The translations under genes were made by a program, and so were the position numbers. Source: Punica granatum (taxonomy: Eukaryota > Streptophyta > Magnoliopsida > Myrtales > Lythraceae). From it: DNA of 64,000 nucleotides. The notes below the pieces were generated by a model, which was given only the letters and a program-made list of their open reading frames with translations, did not search any database and was not told the DNA's origin. Positions 36,673 to 49,244 of the stretch are shown here, one piece after another. The stretch's first letter is position 1. The number at the start of each line of letters is the position of its first letter. The stretch spans positions 1-64,000 of the forward strand of contig NC_045131.1 in the NCBI RefSeq assembly GCF_007655135.1, given 5' to 3'.

Positions 36673-37964
36673 GAATCACATGGTCGGGGATTAATGGGAC
36701 ATTTTGGAGTTACAAAGACTTTAGCTATTTTGCAAGAACACTTCTATTGGCCACATATGAAAAGAGATGTTGAGAGAATTTGTGGTAGATGCATTACGTG
36801 TAGCAAGCTAAATCCAGAGTGCAGCCTAACGGTTTGTATACTCCTTTACCAATTCCTAGTGAGCCTTGGATTGATATTTCAATGGACTTTGTGTTATGAT
36901 TACCTAGGACTAAACTTGGGAGAGACTCAATTTTTGTGGTTGTGGATAGATTTTCTAAGATGACACACTTTATTCCATGTCACAAAACGGATGATGCTTC
37001 GCATGTTGCTTATTTGTTCTTTAGGGAGATTGTGAGGTTACATGGCATGCCTAGAACAATTGTTTCGGATAGATATGCTAAGTTCTTGAGCTATTTTTGG
37101 AAGACTTTGTGGTGTAAGTTAGGTACTAAACTGTTGTTTTCTACTATTTGTCACCCACAAACTGATGGTCAAACGGAAGTAGTAAATAGAACTTTGTCTA
37201 CTTTGTTGAGGGCAATCATAAAAAAGAACATTAAAACATGGGAAGAGTGTTTACCACATGTTGAGTTTGCCTATAACAGATCTGTTCATTCCGCTACTAA
37301 ATTTTCACCATTTGAAATTGTGTATGGATTTAATCATTTAACTCCATTGGATTTATCTCCTTTACCTTTGTCTGAGCGTGTTAATTTATATGGCAAAAAG
37401 AAAGCTGAATTTGTCAAGCAGATTCATGAGAAAGCAAGACTCAACATTGAGCGAAGAACTGAGCAGTATGCAAAACACGCCAACAAGGGGCGTCATAAGC
37501 TGATTTTTGAACCCGGAGATTGGGTTTGGTTACATATGAGGAAAGAGAGATTTCCGACGCAAAGACGTTCGAAATTGCTTCCAAGAGGAGATGGTCCTTT
37601 TCAAGTCCTGGAGCGCATCAATGACAACGCTTACAAACTAGACTTACCTGGTGAGTACAATGTAAGTGCTACTTTTAATGTAGCTGATTTGCTTCCTTTT
37701 GATGTAAGTGATGATTTGAGGGCAAATCCTTTTCAAGAGGAGGGGAATGATGCAAATCGTAGCACGACTTCAAGGGATCCAGTTCAAGTTCCAATTGGAC
37801 CGATTACACGAGCACGAGCAAAGAAGTTTAAAGATGAACTCAACGGCCTGATTCAAGAGGTTCGGGCTCAAGCAAATTCGTGGAGGCCCATTGGACATGA
37901 ATCACGTGATCAACAAAAATCCATTAATTTGATTCAAGTTATAGAAAATTCCGGACAAGGCTAA
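36660..37964 (+). pseudogene. Integrase region, running into the 3' LTR
   Basis: The zinc-binding part GHFGVTKTLAIL to CGRCITCS is followed by a frame change and a TGA near 36897. The core carries [33 protein letters not shown] and [19 protein letters not shown]. The open frame 36936-37964 passes the 3' LTR boundary at 37748 and ends inside it, so the last 70 or so residues ([18 protein letters not shown]) are LTR-encoded. I recall such overlap from CRM-clade chromoviruses. Confidence 0.85.
37735..37747 (+). other. Polypurine tract
   Basis: AAGAGGAGGGGAA directly precedes the TG that opens the 3' LTR, the expected place for plus-strand DNA priming. Confidence 0.8.
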
Positions 37965-38557
37965 ATTCAGCAAGTGTTTGAGGAAACTTCTAGAATATTT
38001 GATGATCAAGAGAAGATATCATCTGATTTGTTTAAAGTTTAAATCTCATGGAGATATTTTAGGAATATTTAGATTTTATATCTTTATAGATTATGTCATA
38101 TCTCTATCGATATTCTAGGTTTTATTTTCCTTATCTTTAGGAGGAGATATGGCCAGATTAGTATTACTTTATGTCTATATATATTCATCTTAGTCAATTT
38201 TTAATAAAAATGAACATTCAGAAAATTGTGAGAGTATTCTCTTTGGTTCTTGAAGAACTAATTCGAACTTATCGGAAATTTCCGTGACGTTCATCAACGA
38301 CTTATCAAACGGCTTTCCACCACCATTTGTAGCGTCTTCGTCGACTTATCAAACGGCTTTCCATCACCGTTTGTGACGTCTTCCTATATACCGAGGTTCT
38401 TGTTTCGCAATAAACAACAGGTTGATATCAGTTATACCAAGGTTCTTGTTTATATTGTAAACAACGGGTTGAAGATTCGTCAATCAAATCTAATAGTGGA
38501 ACGATCTTGGGTTCCTTTAATTGTTGGGTCTCGTCATTCTTGGCGGGAATCGCATCA
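37748..38557 (+). repeat. 3' LTR, full length
   Basis: The 810-bp LTR begins TGATGCAAATCG and ends GCATCA. It includes the polyprotein end, a TATA-like CTATATATATTC at about 38175-38186, and a tandem pair of about 46 bp around CTTATCAAACGGCTTTCCA at 38300-38375. A smaller duplicated phrase follows around GGTTCTTGTTT. Confidence 0.85.
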
Positions 38558-38562
38558 TCAAT

Positions 38563-39106
38563 TTCCCTAATCCCACTTATATACCCTTAATGGAATATAT
38601 TCCATTGCATATTATCCTACTATATATTATTGCCTTGTATATAACATATTCAGCTGAGCTATATGTTAATATAATCTATATATTCTACTACATATATTAA
38701 ACAAGAAAAATATTATGAATATTTTTTTTCGCCAGATAAATATTTCTTAATAAAAAATTCTAAAATTTCCTCACCATATAAATGATGATGATGTGACATC
38801 AAAAGAGAACCCCCTCTTATATTTTTTATAACATGGAGGCGTGAGAATTCAGATCAGAACTTTATTTTTATAATTCTCACCCTATCCTATCTCCAAGTAT
38901 CACCGCAACAGACTCAAAGGCCCAATACAAGAAACATACAATTCTAGCATGCTGCAAACATCAATGCTCAATCTCCAAACAACCTTGAGAGACTTGTCCC
39001 GTAAGACAGCCCAAATTGATAGCTCCAACCAAAGAAAATGTACTTAACCATCGACCAACCACCAATTATATAGATCACGGGCCATCAAGAAACCATACAT
39101 CAACAG
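38563..39106. other. Spacer and likely 3' UTR of the CTNNBL1-like gene
   Basis: The first half is A/T rich. The part from about 38840 to 39106, downstream of the minus-strand stop codon, has more balanced composition and probably holds the 3' UTR. Confidence 0.5.
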
Positions 39107-40530
39107 TCAGAGAGCTGAGATGAACTTCTGAATCCTTCCCTGTGCTCGTTCTTTCTCATCTGGACCATCCAAATCACCAATGTTGTCATGATACTCCTGT
39201 AAAACACGCAAGATCAATTAGGTCCTAACTTCAAATTGCACTCTAGAAGCTCCCTGAGGTGAAAAACGACATGCTAAAGTCATACATGATCAAGCGCAAC
39301 AAGCTACCAGCTATTGACCCAAAATCAAAAAAGACATGAAATAAACTATACAACATTTGCAACACCCTTTACATATAAGAAGGTCCCAGTCAAAGTGTCG
39401 CAAAAGTGCAAGCAAAGTTAGACTTGCATACGGGGTGCTATGCGGTGAAATTCTACGAAAGGTCTACTGCAAAAGAATCTCGAAAGAAGTCAACATTCTC
39501 CTACTACGCATAATAATTAATATCCAGCCAACAGAAGTCCTAATAAGCGTTCTCTTTCAAAATTGAGGGATGAACTTTCCCTTGGTCTTGCATTTTTGGA
39601 TATTCGCATGTCAACCAACAGTACTCAGTAATTGATAAGAAGCATAAAAGGCTGCAGGTCCAAAATCTCGACCCAAAAAAAGGGAAGAGAAGGAAAAGAA
39701 ATCTGCAATAATCAACTTAAGACATGAGATTCTACAATCACCTGAAGGATGTCTATGACATCTTTCTTGGTAAGTTTCTGCAGCTTGAGTAGGTTCTCAA
39801 TTCTGGCTCTCATCCCTGGGTGCCTACACAGCAATTACAAACCAAAAGAACGACAGTTCCTTCACACAATTGATAGATACACTTACAAAATTAATTATGC
39901 AAAAGTTTTAAAAGGAACTTACTCCGAGCACCAGAGGTGGCCAAGAATAATAGCAATCAACTGCAGAAACATATAAATGATCAGAGAAATGTAGAACATG
40001 ATCTGCTGGATATAAAGGGACTAGGTTTGATGTGCTATAAAATAATGCTAGAATGCACTATTTTATGGTGGCAACACAAACGTATCTATGAATTAGTCTT
40101 TCATTATAAGACCAACACTTTAAGAGAGTGCAGTAACACTTCTACAGCACATTTATGACCAGAGACCAAGCCATTCATCGAGAATAGCTTGTATGAGATT
40201 CACGAGTGTGCTCATTTACATGAAAGTCAATTACGCTTCTAGTGACGAAACAACGAGCAATGGTTTCAAAATGGCATGTATCCACACACATGATGAAGCA
40301 CGGGAATGTGGTAATGAGTTACTTTATAATCAGTTAACAAGAGAACAAAGTGAATCAACACATCAGTGACCTCCATGGTCAAACCAAACAGCTACGGACT
40401 GCCTCAAGTAAGTCTTACTGCAGTAGCACAAGCTAGCTAAAACAGAATAAACAAACATCACATAACTTAGAAGAAACAAAGTTGACATAGTGATCATCAA
40501 ACTATTATGCAAGAGTACCTCTCTTTATAT

Positions 40531-40578
<48 letters not shown>

Positions 40579-43502
40579 TAAAAATCAGAGAAGGTAATTC
40601 AGAGACTGACCTGGAGAGTGTATAGCCCAGACTCAAGTCTACGGCTGTAGATTTCATCCTCATCCATCTGTAGAATAAACAGCAGATTTATCAGGACAAT
40701 GTCAATATTGCAGATAGCATTTCTGGAAAAGAAACTAAACTTACCTCCAACTCTTCAAATTTAAGCTGGTTTAACCTTTCAGTCTCTGCCTTAACTCTAT
40801 CCGAGTATCTGAAGGAAGTACAGAGGAAAATCAGTAAAATTTCAGATTTCAGCCAAACATGACTTGCGGCAAAATGAACAATCACCTTACATAAAGTTCC
40901 ATCAGCCGGTCTATCTTTTCACATTCATTTTCTACAAACTTGCTCAATAGTCTTTCCCTTCTAGAACCTCTTGAAATTCCATCTGAAAAGCACAGAGTAG
41001 TTACAGTGAACTGGTTAACATATATGAAGCCTGCCGCCATATGAAACTGACCTCGGTTTATGCTGACGTTTTTTTATTAATTCATTTACTTCAATTGCTG
41101 AGCTGCTTCTACAAATTTTGCCCGCCAAGTGTTCACAAGATTTCTAGACAAACAAAAGACATTTTCTAGGACTACTCGCATTGATTGCTCATTTAATTGG
41201 TCAATAACAGAGAGCTTCTCGTTCATGCAGTGATCACTTAGTCATTTCCCGTCTGGAAGATGCAGTCAGCCTATATCTCGCCAACTCCCACCAAGAACAT
41301 TGTTTGATCACCATTCGCTCCTTCTGGGGAAGGAAGTATGAGATAGACTTAGATTTGAAGACCAAGATGCACTCATCAGTGCTGGAACCTAGAGGACTGG
41401 CCAATTCTTTACGACCCCCTTGTATTGCGATTAACTGGCTGGTTTACTGGGTCATGTTACTGCAGGTTTTAGATAAAGAGAACACAAATGGAAAGGCAAA
41501 CAAGGACAAGATGCAGAAGTGTGTTAAGAGCTACCCATTAAGTTCCCGCATTACTATAATGAAGGCCACTTGCCGGGTTTCATCAATGCTCCATGTAATC
41601 TAGCCTCCTCCTACTTATCTGCTTCACTATCTTGCAGCTCTTGCCTCCATCTCTTTCAATCTCCTCCCTCTTCTTGCTCTTGTGCAGATTCTTTTCCTTT
41701 CACCATTACAGCAAGTACACTAAAATGATCTGAATTTCCAAGTTTTTTACATAACCAACATTGATGATTACGTCAATTTAGGGGTAGAGGTAAAATGTAG
41801 GTTTGAAAGTTTTTATCCTTTCTCCTTTTAAATTGTATGTACAGTTCAATTTTGTCCCCAAGAAGATCTATTTGGTTCTTTATCATTAAAACCTCAAGAA
41901 TGAATTTACTTGTAGGTGGTAATACTGATGGCTTATTTCTCTTGTTACGCTCTTCACTAGAAGAAGGCACACATATTTATAATACATTATTGAGTATATC
42001 CTCGAGTTGCAAGTTTGATACGTTTATTTGCTATTAATCTTATGTGGCAGGACCTGTTGATTCCTAGTTGGATCCACGGGCAAATGAGCCATAACCGAAC
42101 CACCTTGATGTTCGCCAAAATGTAACACTGTTCATAGGCTCCGTTGTGCAAGGAGATAGCTCAAAAATTCAAAAGGTCTGGCAATCATAATTTCACCACA
42201 ATCAAGAATGATAGCTAGTCTCTATTCTAAGGTGATTTTGGCAAGGAAACACACCCATATTTACACCCCCCAAGTCACATGCTTCTTACTTCCCCAATCT
42301 ATCAAGTCACACAAGCAACACCAGACGATATACTCTCCAAGAAGTCAACTCTATCAGTGGTGAATTTGAGACAATTTGTCAAAATTGCAGGGAGTAACCT
42401 AAGACGACTAAAGGATTTATATTGAAATTGCAATCTACCCCTTCGATATTCTATTGCTCTTTACCAATCGAAAACCAAACTACCGCAATCTTCAAAGGCC
42501 CCCTCTCCCAGATTCCTGTTAAGACTCTTCATTTCAATCCAAAGCGCAGTCATCAAATGTTAGCCACTACTACTATGAGCAAGGCGTTGCTCATACTGGG
42601 TGGTCAAGGTAGAAGCATAAATGCTAGGCGTAAGCAAATGCAAATGGATGAACACACCATCCATGGTATTCCCTCCAAAATGCTTAACCAGAGAGTAATT
42701 TCGAATTTAGACATCATGTTACAAAGGACGAGCAGTCTCGGCTTCTCAGAGAGGTTACAACAATACCAACTTCCAGTGGCACAAATCAGGTCATTCATGA
42801 ATATATGGTTTGTCAAGTTAGAAATATCAAATTCAACTCTGCATCTAAGAGGACCAATTCAATCCACCACAGAAGAAAAGAAGAAAAAAAAAAAAAAAAA
42901 AAAAGGTCCTAAAAACTTTACTCCTTTCTTTTACTGCTCTCTAGTAACCATGTTTTGCTTTGGTTATATTGCAGCTTTAAATTATTCAAAATTTTCTTAT
43001 AGATGCTGACGCCTCCATGCTTTATTATGTTTGAGATGGTTGGGGCTTCCAGATGTGGTCCTCCGGCTTTCTACTTGTGGCTGGGTAGTGCTAAACTGTG
43101 ACTAGTACCTTGATGTTTGGAAAATGGAACTTTAAGCCAGATGTGCTAAGAAAAGAAAATTTTCATGAATATTGTTATGATAATACATGAAATTATTTAT
43201 GGGAAACGTTTTAGCATCAAAAGCAAATAAACACTCAATCGTCTTTAGTCAGATTAACATCTCGTTTAGCTTATATTATACATATATCAAAAAATATATT
43301 TTATCCTAATTAAAGAATTCTCTAGGACATTTCCATATTAATTTTTTGTCCAAGTCAAAGACTATTCTCTTGGACTTTCCCATGTAAACCTGCAACCTCC
43401 TCCCAGACCATCGTCATTTCCCTGCTTCTCTCCTTTCCTCTACTCCCTTCACTTCTCCCTCGGCAAAAACTTTTACCTGAGCTTCACTGATACAAAAGGG
43501 GG

Positions 43503-43551
<49 letters not shown>

Positions 43552-46500
43552 TTTGTGAACAAGAAGAAAAACAGAAGTTAGAAAAGAAGGGCCTGATGCC
43601 CGATTAATAGAGGCTAGAGAAGGATCAGCTCTTAAGGAGATGCTATAGAGTTGCAGACCATGAACAATATAAAATGGAAATTCTTTTTTCTTTTTTCGAT
43701 CATTAATAGATGGTTACAGTGGACTTTTCAGATTGAAGTCCGTTAGAGGAAGCCGAGAAGCTCAGATTCCTCGGCTGTGGGAAGCTGTTGCAACCAACTT
43801 CATCTGGCCTATCAGTCCCCAAAATAAAGTTGGGAACCATTTGGAGAAGTCTCCAAGAAGTTCATGGGCAAAAGTCCCCCAAAACATGCTCTTAAATATG
43901 ATAATGATAAACAAGGGACATTCATAAGAAAAATAATTGAACTTTAACCCACTTTTATGGGAAAAAATAGCTTCATCATCCCATTTTCCTTCTCAATAGT
44001 GAATATTTTTAATGGTCTCTGTCCTCCCAGATAGTTTGTCTTCTAACTTTCGATCTATCAAGCAGGTTGCCAAACTGATAATCATTCAGATAAGCATTTG
44101 AGAAAATGCTAAAAAAAATTAGCTAAGGCAAGACAATATCAATATGAGCATCTCTTTAAGCACTTAACTTGCATGCTTACCAAATAATGATGCAACCAAT
44201 GAGACAATGCGCTCCTCTAATTCCTCTTGATACCTTTCTCTCTTGTTCCTCTTGTTCAATGGAATCTGCACAACAAAAAGACAGAGTTCTCCAATGAAAT
44301 TATTTCTCTATCCATATTAGCAAAAGATATAAACACAGCTTTTCAGCATCCTTTTTTATTTTTTATTCATATTAGCACACTTGAGCAAATGCATTCAAGT
44401 TTCCTCATGTGTACTATGATTGGTAGAATGTGAGAGGGAGAAATTGCATACTAGCATTGCTACTTTGTTACTTTATAGAGCAAAAGTTGCCATTTGAAAA
44501 CATAAACGAGTGTAACTTAAACAAGAAATGCAAACATAAAATCCCTCAACGTTCTTTTAACATGTAAATTGAAACATAATGAAGTAGCAAGTAGCTATAC
44601 AGAAACATATTCAACTTCCTAAGTGGTACTGGATAGACAACCTCATAGAGAACCACTAAGCCAGCGATGTCAGGCTGACCAGATAAAACAAAACATTTGA
44701 CACTTTTGAATCATTAAAGAGGCATCAACTAGCACATGTATCAAAGTATACACGTTCCAATGGAAATTTTTTTTTTTCCCCTGATCTGCTTTTCCTTCCC
44801 TTGCAACTTTTACACTATCACTGGATTAGTGTTCAAAGATTCATAGTCTTCTAGACCAATTTTCTGCTAATGGTAAATAGTTTTAGGCGATCCATGCTAA
44901 TGAAAGAATCAAATTGTCAAAGACGATCCAGAACCATTCCAAAGGTTGGTTTGGCTCCCAATGTATAGCCACCACAACAAACAAGAGGTCCAAAGAAAAA
45001 GCTGATCGCTGACAACCAAAAAATGCATTTGAATCCATTAGAAACGAACCACTAACTAGTCCGTCCATAAAACCTCTATACGTGCACTCATCTGCCATAT
45101 TTCCCCAGAATATTTGAATCTCACGCTACTGAGGAACCTAAAAAACTGACAACAAACCCATCCATAAAATGTAGAAATAACTCTCCAGAAAGAACGGATA
45201 GTCCATGTGAGTAAACTTCCCCCTAATTCCAGAAGTCCAAACATGCAAGTGTGCGGACTCGAGGGTATAATTTTGCAGCAATAATTTTCTCCATGTGATC
45301 CCTTTCAGAGATACAAAAATGCACCCATTGGAGCTCCACTTTTCATTATTATTGCCACTTTCACCACACATGTAATTATAAACGTAAGTGTCGTAATTGT
45401 GACTACCACCTAAAATGGAACTCTCAACACAGATTTGAGAACAAAGATAAGAGTCAACGCAACTGTTGATGTGATCATTCCAACTTAGACATGTTCGAGG
45501 GTTCCATTAGCTTCCATCTAGTAGGAATTGAACTACGAATTACTATCAACCATTCCACTGATTTTGACAAAGCTAGTCTAGCGGGTCAGCGTACCGGAAC
45601 CAAATGCACCACCAAATACTTAGAACTGAACTTAGCCAAGGGCGACTCTCGCAGGTGAAAAGTAGAAAAATGGAAAACGGATTTACTTGCCTTACCCATG
45701 AAAGCAGCAAACGCAGTCTTCAGTCCCAGCACATCCACGAACCTCTCGCATGCTGGTGGGTACTTGGTCATGGCGAAATCAAGAGCCCTAACAGCAGAAC
45801 CGTAGGCAGATTTCTTCTGCTTCATAATGATAATCATCAACTCCACCCCTTCAGCTTTGACAAACCTCTCCTTGTTCTCCAAAGGCATCAGCAAGCAGCA
45901 CAGGCAGTCGAACAGATTCTCCAACATCTCCTCCTCATCTGATGTCTTGGGGTCCTTGGATTTGTACAGGGCCACGGCCTGCAGCACCACGTCCACGCCG
46001 TTCATTTGCCCTAGCTTCTTCTGATTGGCCGTGCTATTCTGCAACAGAATCGCAAGGATCTCCGAGGCGTACTGCTTGTTGCTGTCGAACTCCTTTGCCC
46101 TAATCTTTGCGAGCAACCAACGCAACAGCTTCGTCCTCTCGCAGACCAACTCTGAGACCGTCGGCTTCACCTCTATCAGATTCTCTATGGTCGCCAGGGT
46201 ATTGTAAACTGCGGCCATCTCGTCCGAGTCCGACTCCGACAGCCGCTGCAAGTTCTGGACGAGGAGTTCAAGAACACTGTTTTCAACCAAGGCATCGACG
46301 AGGGCCCTCGCAGGCTCGTCATTGTCCTCCAACGCATCCTCGTCGGTAAGGTCCTGCAGGAGCTGGACCACGTCGATAGCGATGTCAGTGTTGTCGTGGC
46401 TGAGGAGGCCGAGGATGGAGGGGACGGCGTTGAGAGAGACCAGGTCAGGGTAGAGCTCGGGGGATCCGGATAAGACTTTGAGCTTCTGAATCTCCTCGTG

Positions 46501-46755
46501 GAGCTCAACCTCGGAGTCCGCAAAACGGTCGGGCTGGTCAGGATACTTGAGGCGAGCCTCGATGTTCTCCTTGAGGCGCCGCTCGAAGGAGAAGACCAGC
46601 TTCTTAAGGGTCTTGAGGTCGAGCACTTCCACGGTGTTGTGGGATCTCTCTACGGCTTCCAGGAGAGAGAGATCGATGTCGCCGTCGTCGCCCCTCTTCC
46701 GCTTTGAGTGCAGCTGCCTTTTATCAGTATCACTCTCGGCTACTTCCATTGTCAT
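39107..46755 (-). CDS. CTNNBL1: Beta-catenin-like protein 1 homolog, eight exons
   Basis: Minus-strand exons: 46755-45691, 44265-44181, 40982-40886, 40808-40745, 40667-40611, 39960-39923, 39823-39742 and 39196-39107. Phases fit throughout, giving about 525 residues, near the family's usual 530. The N-terminus has a basic KRKRG run, then armadillo-like helical repeats ([40 protein letters not shown]). Later exons give [37 protein letters not shown] and the end RIQKFISAL. In animals CTNNBL1 is a nuclear spliceosome-associated protein that binds CDC5L and PRP31; the same role is inferred here. Intron 1 uses a GC donor (AAG|GCAAGT); the others are GT-AG. Exon 3 ends at TATGTAAG, not at the nearer GTAAGG. 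A second ATG lies two codons in. Confidence 0.93.
40537..40572. repeat. GA microsatellite in an intron
   Basis: An uninterrupted (GA)n run lies in the long second half of the CTNNBL1-like gene, about 40 bp from the donor side of exon 5. Confidence 0.9.
40983..44180 (-). other. Large intron 2 of the CTNNBL1-like gene
   Basis: This 3.2-kb intron holds no recognised gene. It includes an A tract at about 42884-42904, a (GA)n run at about 43507-43548, and short frames (for example 42422-43009) without motifs. Confidence 0.6.
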
Positions 46756-46930
46756 CGTCGGTCGTTTTACTATTACTACTAGACTAGAAGAGAAAGAAGA
46801 GATCAGTTGGTCAGAAACCCTTTATTATATGCATGAACTTGAGCTGCTGCTTCATTCCACTGGAAGAGTGAGCGAGCGAGCGAGAGAGAGAGCAAGCAAT
46901 GGACACTGAACCGCATAATTTCGGACCTCA
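46756..46930 (-). promoter_or_regulatory. Leader and proximal promoter of the CTNNBL1-like gene
   Basis: The DNA upstream of the ATG on the minus strand has a GAGC/GAGA repeat at about 46868-46895 (CT-rich on the coding strand), a common feature of plant 5' leaders. No clear TATA box is seen. Confidence 0.45.
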
Positions 46931-47417
46931 GCTCGGGTTAAATTAAATCTGAGCTCAGCCACGGTTTTATACTTCTAAGGGCCCAGTGTTTTTCAACCGG
47001 CAAAACGGCCCAAGTTCGAGAGTTGTCCATCCGGTTAATCGGCCCATCTATATCCACATTACGCGCGATCTTAATATCTTCATAATATTTTTGAATTTTA
47101 AATATTTCATTTTTATTTGCATAGTATATGTTTTAAAATCTGTCAATTTTTAAATGGTAAATATAAATAAGTATTTTCGAACAAAATATAGTATTTATAG
47201 AATATATTTTCAAACTTTTAGGGAATTTTAGAATTTTCAAAGATTAAAATCTTTCAAATATATATGACGGTGCAAACTTTACACATGTAATTAGTGTCTT
47301 AATTTTTAACCCCGTATGTATATCTAATATTTTTTTAAAAAAAATATGTTATTTATAGAATAGAATTTGAGCTTTCAAAATTTTAAATAATATAGTAAAA
47401 TAATGATAAAAACACTT

Positions 47418-47995
47418 CCCGTGTAGTTTTGCAATCAAATTTTTAAAATTTTAATTTTAACTTTAATTCTATTCACTGCACAACTAAAATTAATAACACA
47501 ATTATTACTTTTCACTTTTCCTTCAATTTTTTTAACCATTCAATTCAATTTTTAATACTAAATTCTCTCAACTATCCATTATTTTTTCCACAATTCAACA
47601 ACACAATCATTATTTTATTTCAATCATTTATTACTTTTTCACACTTTTTTATCATAATTCAACAACACAATCATTACAATCCAATTAAAATCAAAACTCA
47701 ACTCTACCAGCCCGTTTGGTTTTAGGGTCAGTTTTTAAAATTTTAACTTCAACTTTAACTCTACTCACTATACAACAAAAGTCAACAACACAATTATTAC
47801 TTTTTCCATTTTCTTCAATTTTTTTAACCATTCAATTCAATTTTTAATATTAAATTCTCTCAACTATTCATTACTTTTTCATATTTTTTCTAATAATTCA
47901 ACAATACAATCATTACAATCCAATTAAAATCATAATTTAACTCTACTTAACTCTAAAATCAAACGCACTGTACTTAACTCTAAAACCAAATATAC
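47418..47995. mobile_element. A/T-rich MITE, two copies in tandem (B1 and B2)
   Basis: Copy B1 runs about 47418-47710 and B2 about 47711-47995. Each starts like CCCGTTTGGTTTTAGGGTCA and goes through CAACACAATTATTACTTTT and TTCAATTTTTAATA to an end like CTCTAAAACCAAA. B2 follows B1 directly at CTACCAG|CCCGTTTGG. The family also occurs at 1296, 53950 and 62542. Confidence 0.65.
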
Positions 47996-49244
47996 CATTA
48001 AAATTCGGTAAGGAAATGACTTGTTCCACAATTTATAATTCATTAAAAAATTTATGGAAAATACTATAAAGTACAAGAAAATTTCATTCAGCAATTCAGA
48101 CATAACTTTTTGCTGTATATATACACTTAGCGTGGGACCACATATTGCAAGGTATAAAACGTGATCAAATTTTCATTTTCATCGATTTAGTTATATAATA
48201 TGTGCATACTTTACAATCAGTACAAATTTATTATTAGATGTATTTAGTTTATGGTAATTGAATTTATTCAATAAAATGAGTAAAAAAACTAAAAACTGTG
48301 AACTAGTACGCCAGTATATTGTTACATTTATTAGATTGGAAAAGTAAAAGAAAAAAAAATTTGCTGAGTGGATCGGAGTTGCGATTCCAGAGTGTGAATG
48401 GAACTAGAATTCTAGAATTAGAAGAGAATCAGGAGGCATGACATTAGCGCCCAAGGAAATTGTCAATGCTTTGGTTTTGTCCTTTCCACATCGAAAGAAA
48501 TTCCTCATTGCTCCGGGTGCATGGATGCACCGGCTATCACTAGGTGGAATTAAGGAAGAGGATGCACGCACCTGGCTCATCGCACAGTTCCCACATATTC
48601 ATGCGTTGAAATTACACCATCTATTCTTCAGCCGCATGCCTTTATATATTTGTGTATATATATATATATATATACACACACATACATATATCCTGATTGG
48701 TTAATTATAAAACCATCCATCCGGCCATCCCACTTGGGGGCCACATCATCATGTATTATCTGAGAAAGAAACTTCGCTAGCTTAACGCTCAAGATGACGG
48801 CGGTCACAAGAAATAATAAAGTCAAAAGGGCGGGGCGCAACAAAGAGAGAAGGAAAAATCCAAAGGTTCACCAGGAAATTGAAAAGAAAAGCATGCAATG
48901 ATGTTATATCCGCGTTCGTCTGAAAGCAGATGAAATTGTTGCCGTGTGGGGCAATATATATACGCCAACATTCTAGAAGCATTGGCATGTTTGAATTTTT
49001 TGATGCGTGGGATGGCATATGAATGACTCTTTCCAAATGAAAGCATTTGTTTAGTCGCTAAAGTCAAGAAAAGGAAGCTTTAACCACCCGCATACGACTA
49101 TATCAAACCAGAACAGCGTTGCCATGCGGGTTTATATAGATTCAGGCAACTCACAGTTTTGGAAGAGAGATTTGAACGATTGTTGATCTCGATCTCTCAT
49201 TTTGTTTTATTTTATCAGTATATAGAATTACTGGCAAGTTTCCG
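47996..49244. other. Upstream region of the NHL gene
   Basis: No gene is recognised. The frame at 48438-48704 (MTLAPKEIVNALVLSFPHRK) ends in TA/CA microsatellite DNA at 48651-48690 and lacks motifs. A/T-rich DNA with TATATAGA near 49220 could be the NHL core promoter, but this is uncertain. Confidence 0.4.

Larger units (their letters stand above)
32479..38557 (+). mobile_element. Decayed Ty3/gypsy LTR retrotransposon
   Basis: The 6,079-bp element has LTRs at 32479-32842 and 37748-38557, a tRNA-iMet-type primer site right after the 5' LTR, a purine tract before the 3' LTR, and gag, protease, RT, RNase H and integrase in the gypsy order. Flanks CCAAT (32474-32478) and TCAAT (38558-38562) match 4 of 5 as a target duplication. 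The reading frame is broken many times and part of RT/RNase H is missing. The 5' LTR lacks a large internal piece. The primer site and integrase style ([19 protein letters not shown]) suggest a chromovirus, perhaps the CRM clade. No chromodomain is recognised. Confidence 0.88.

Noticed and set aside
36936..37964. A stand-alone functional integrase-like host gene
   Set aside because: It is in frame context with the gypsy element, lies between its RT region and 3' LTR, and has no independent promoter.
46107..46909. Plus-strand frames opposite CTNNBL1 exon 1
   Set aside because: They are shadows of the strongly supported minus-strand exon.
48438..48704. 88-aa frame starting MTLAPKEIV
   Set aside because: It runs into a TA/CA microsatellite and shows no motif or splice support.
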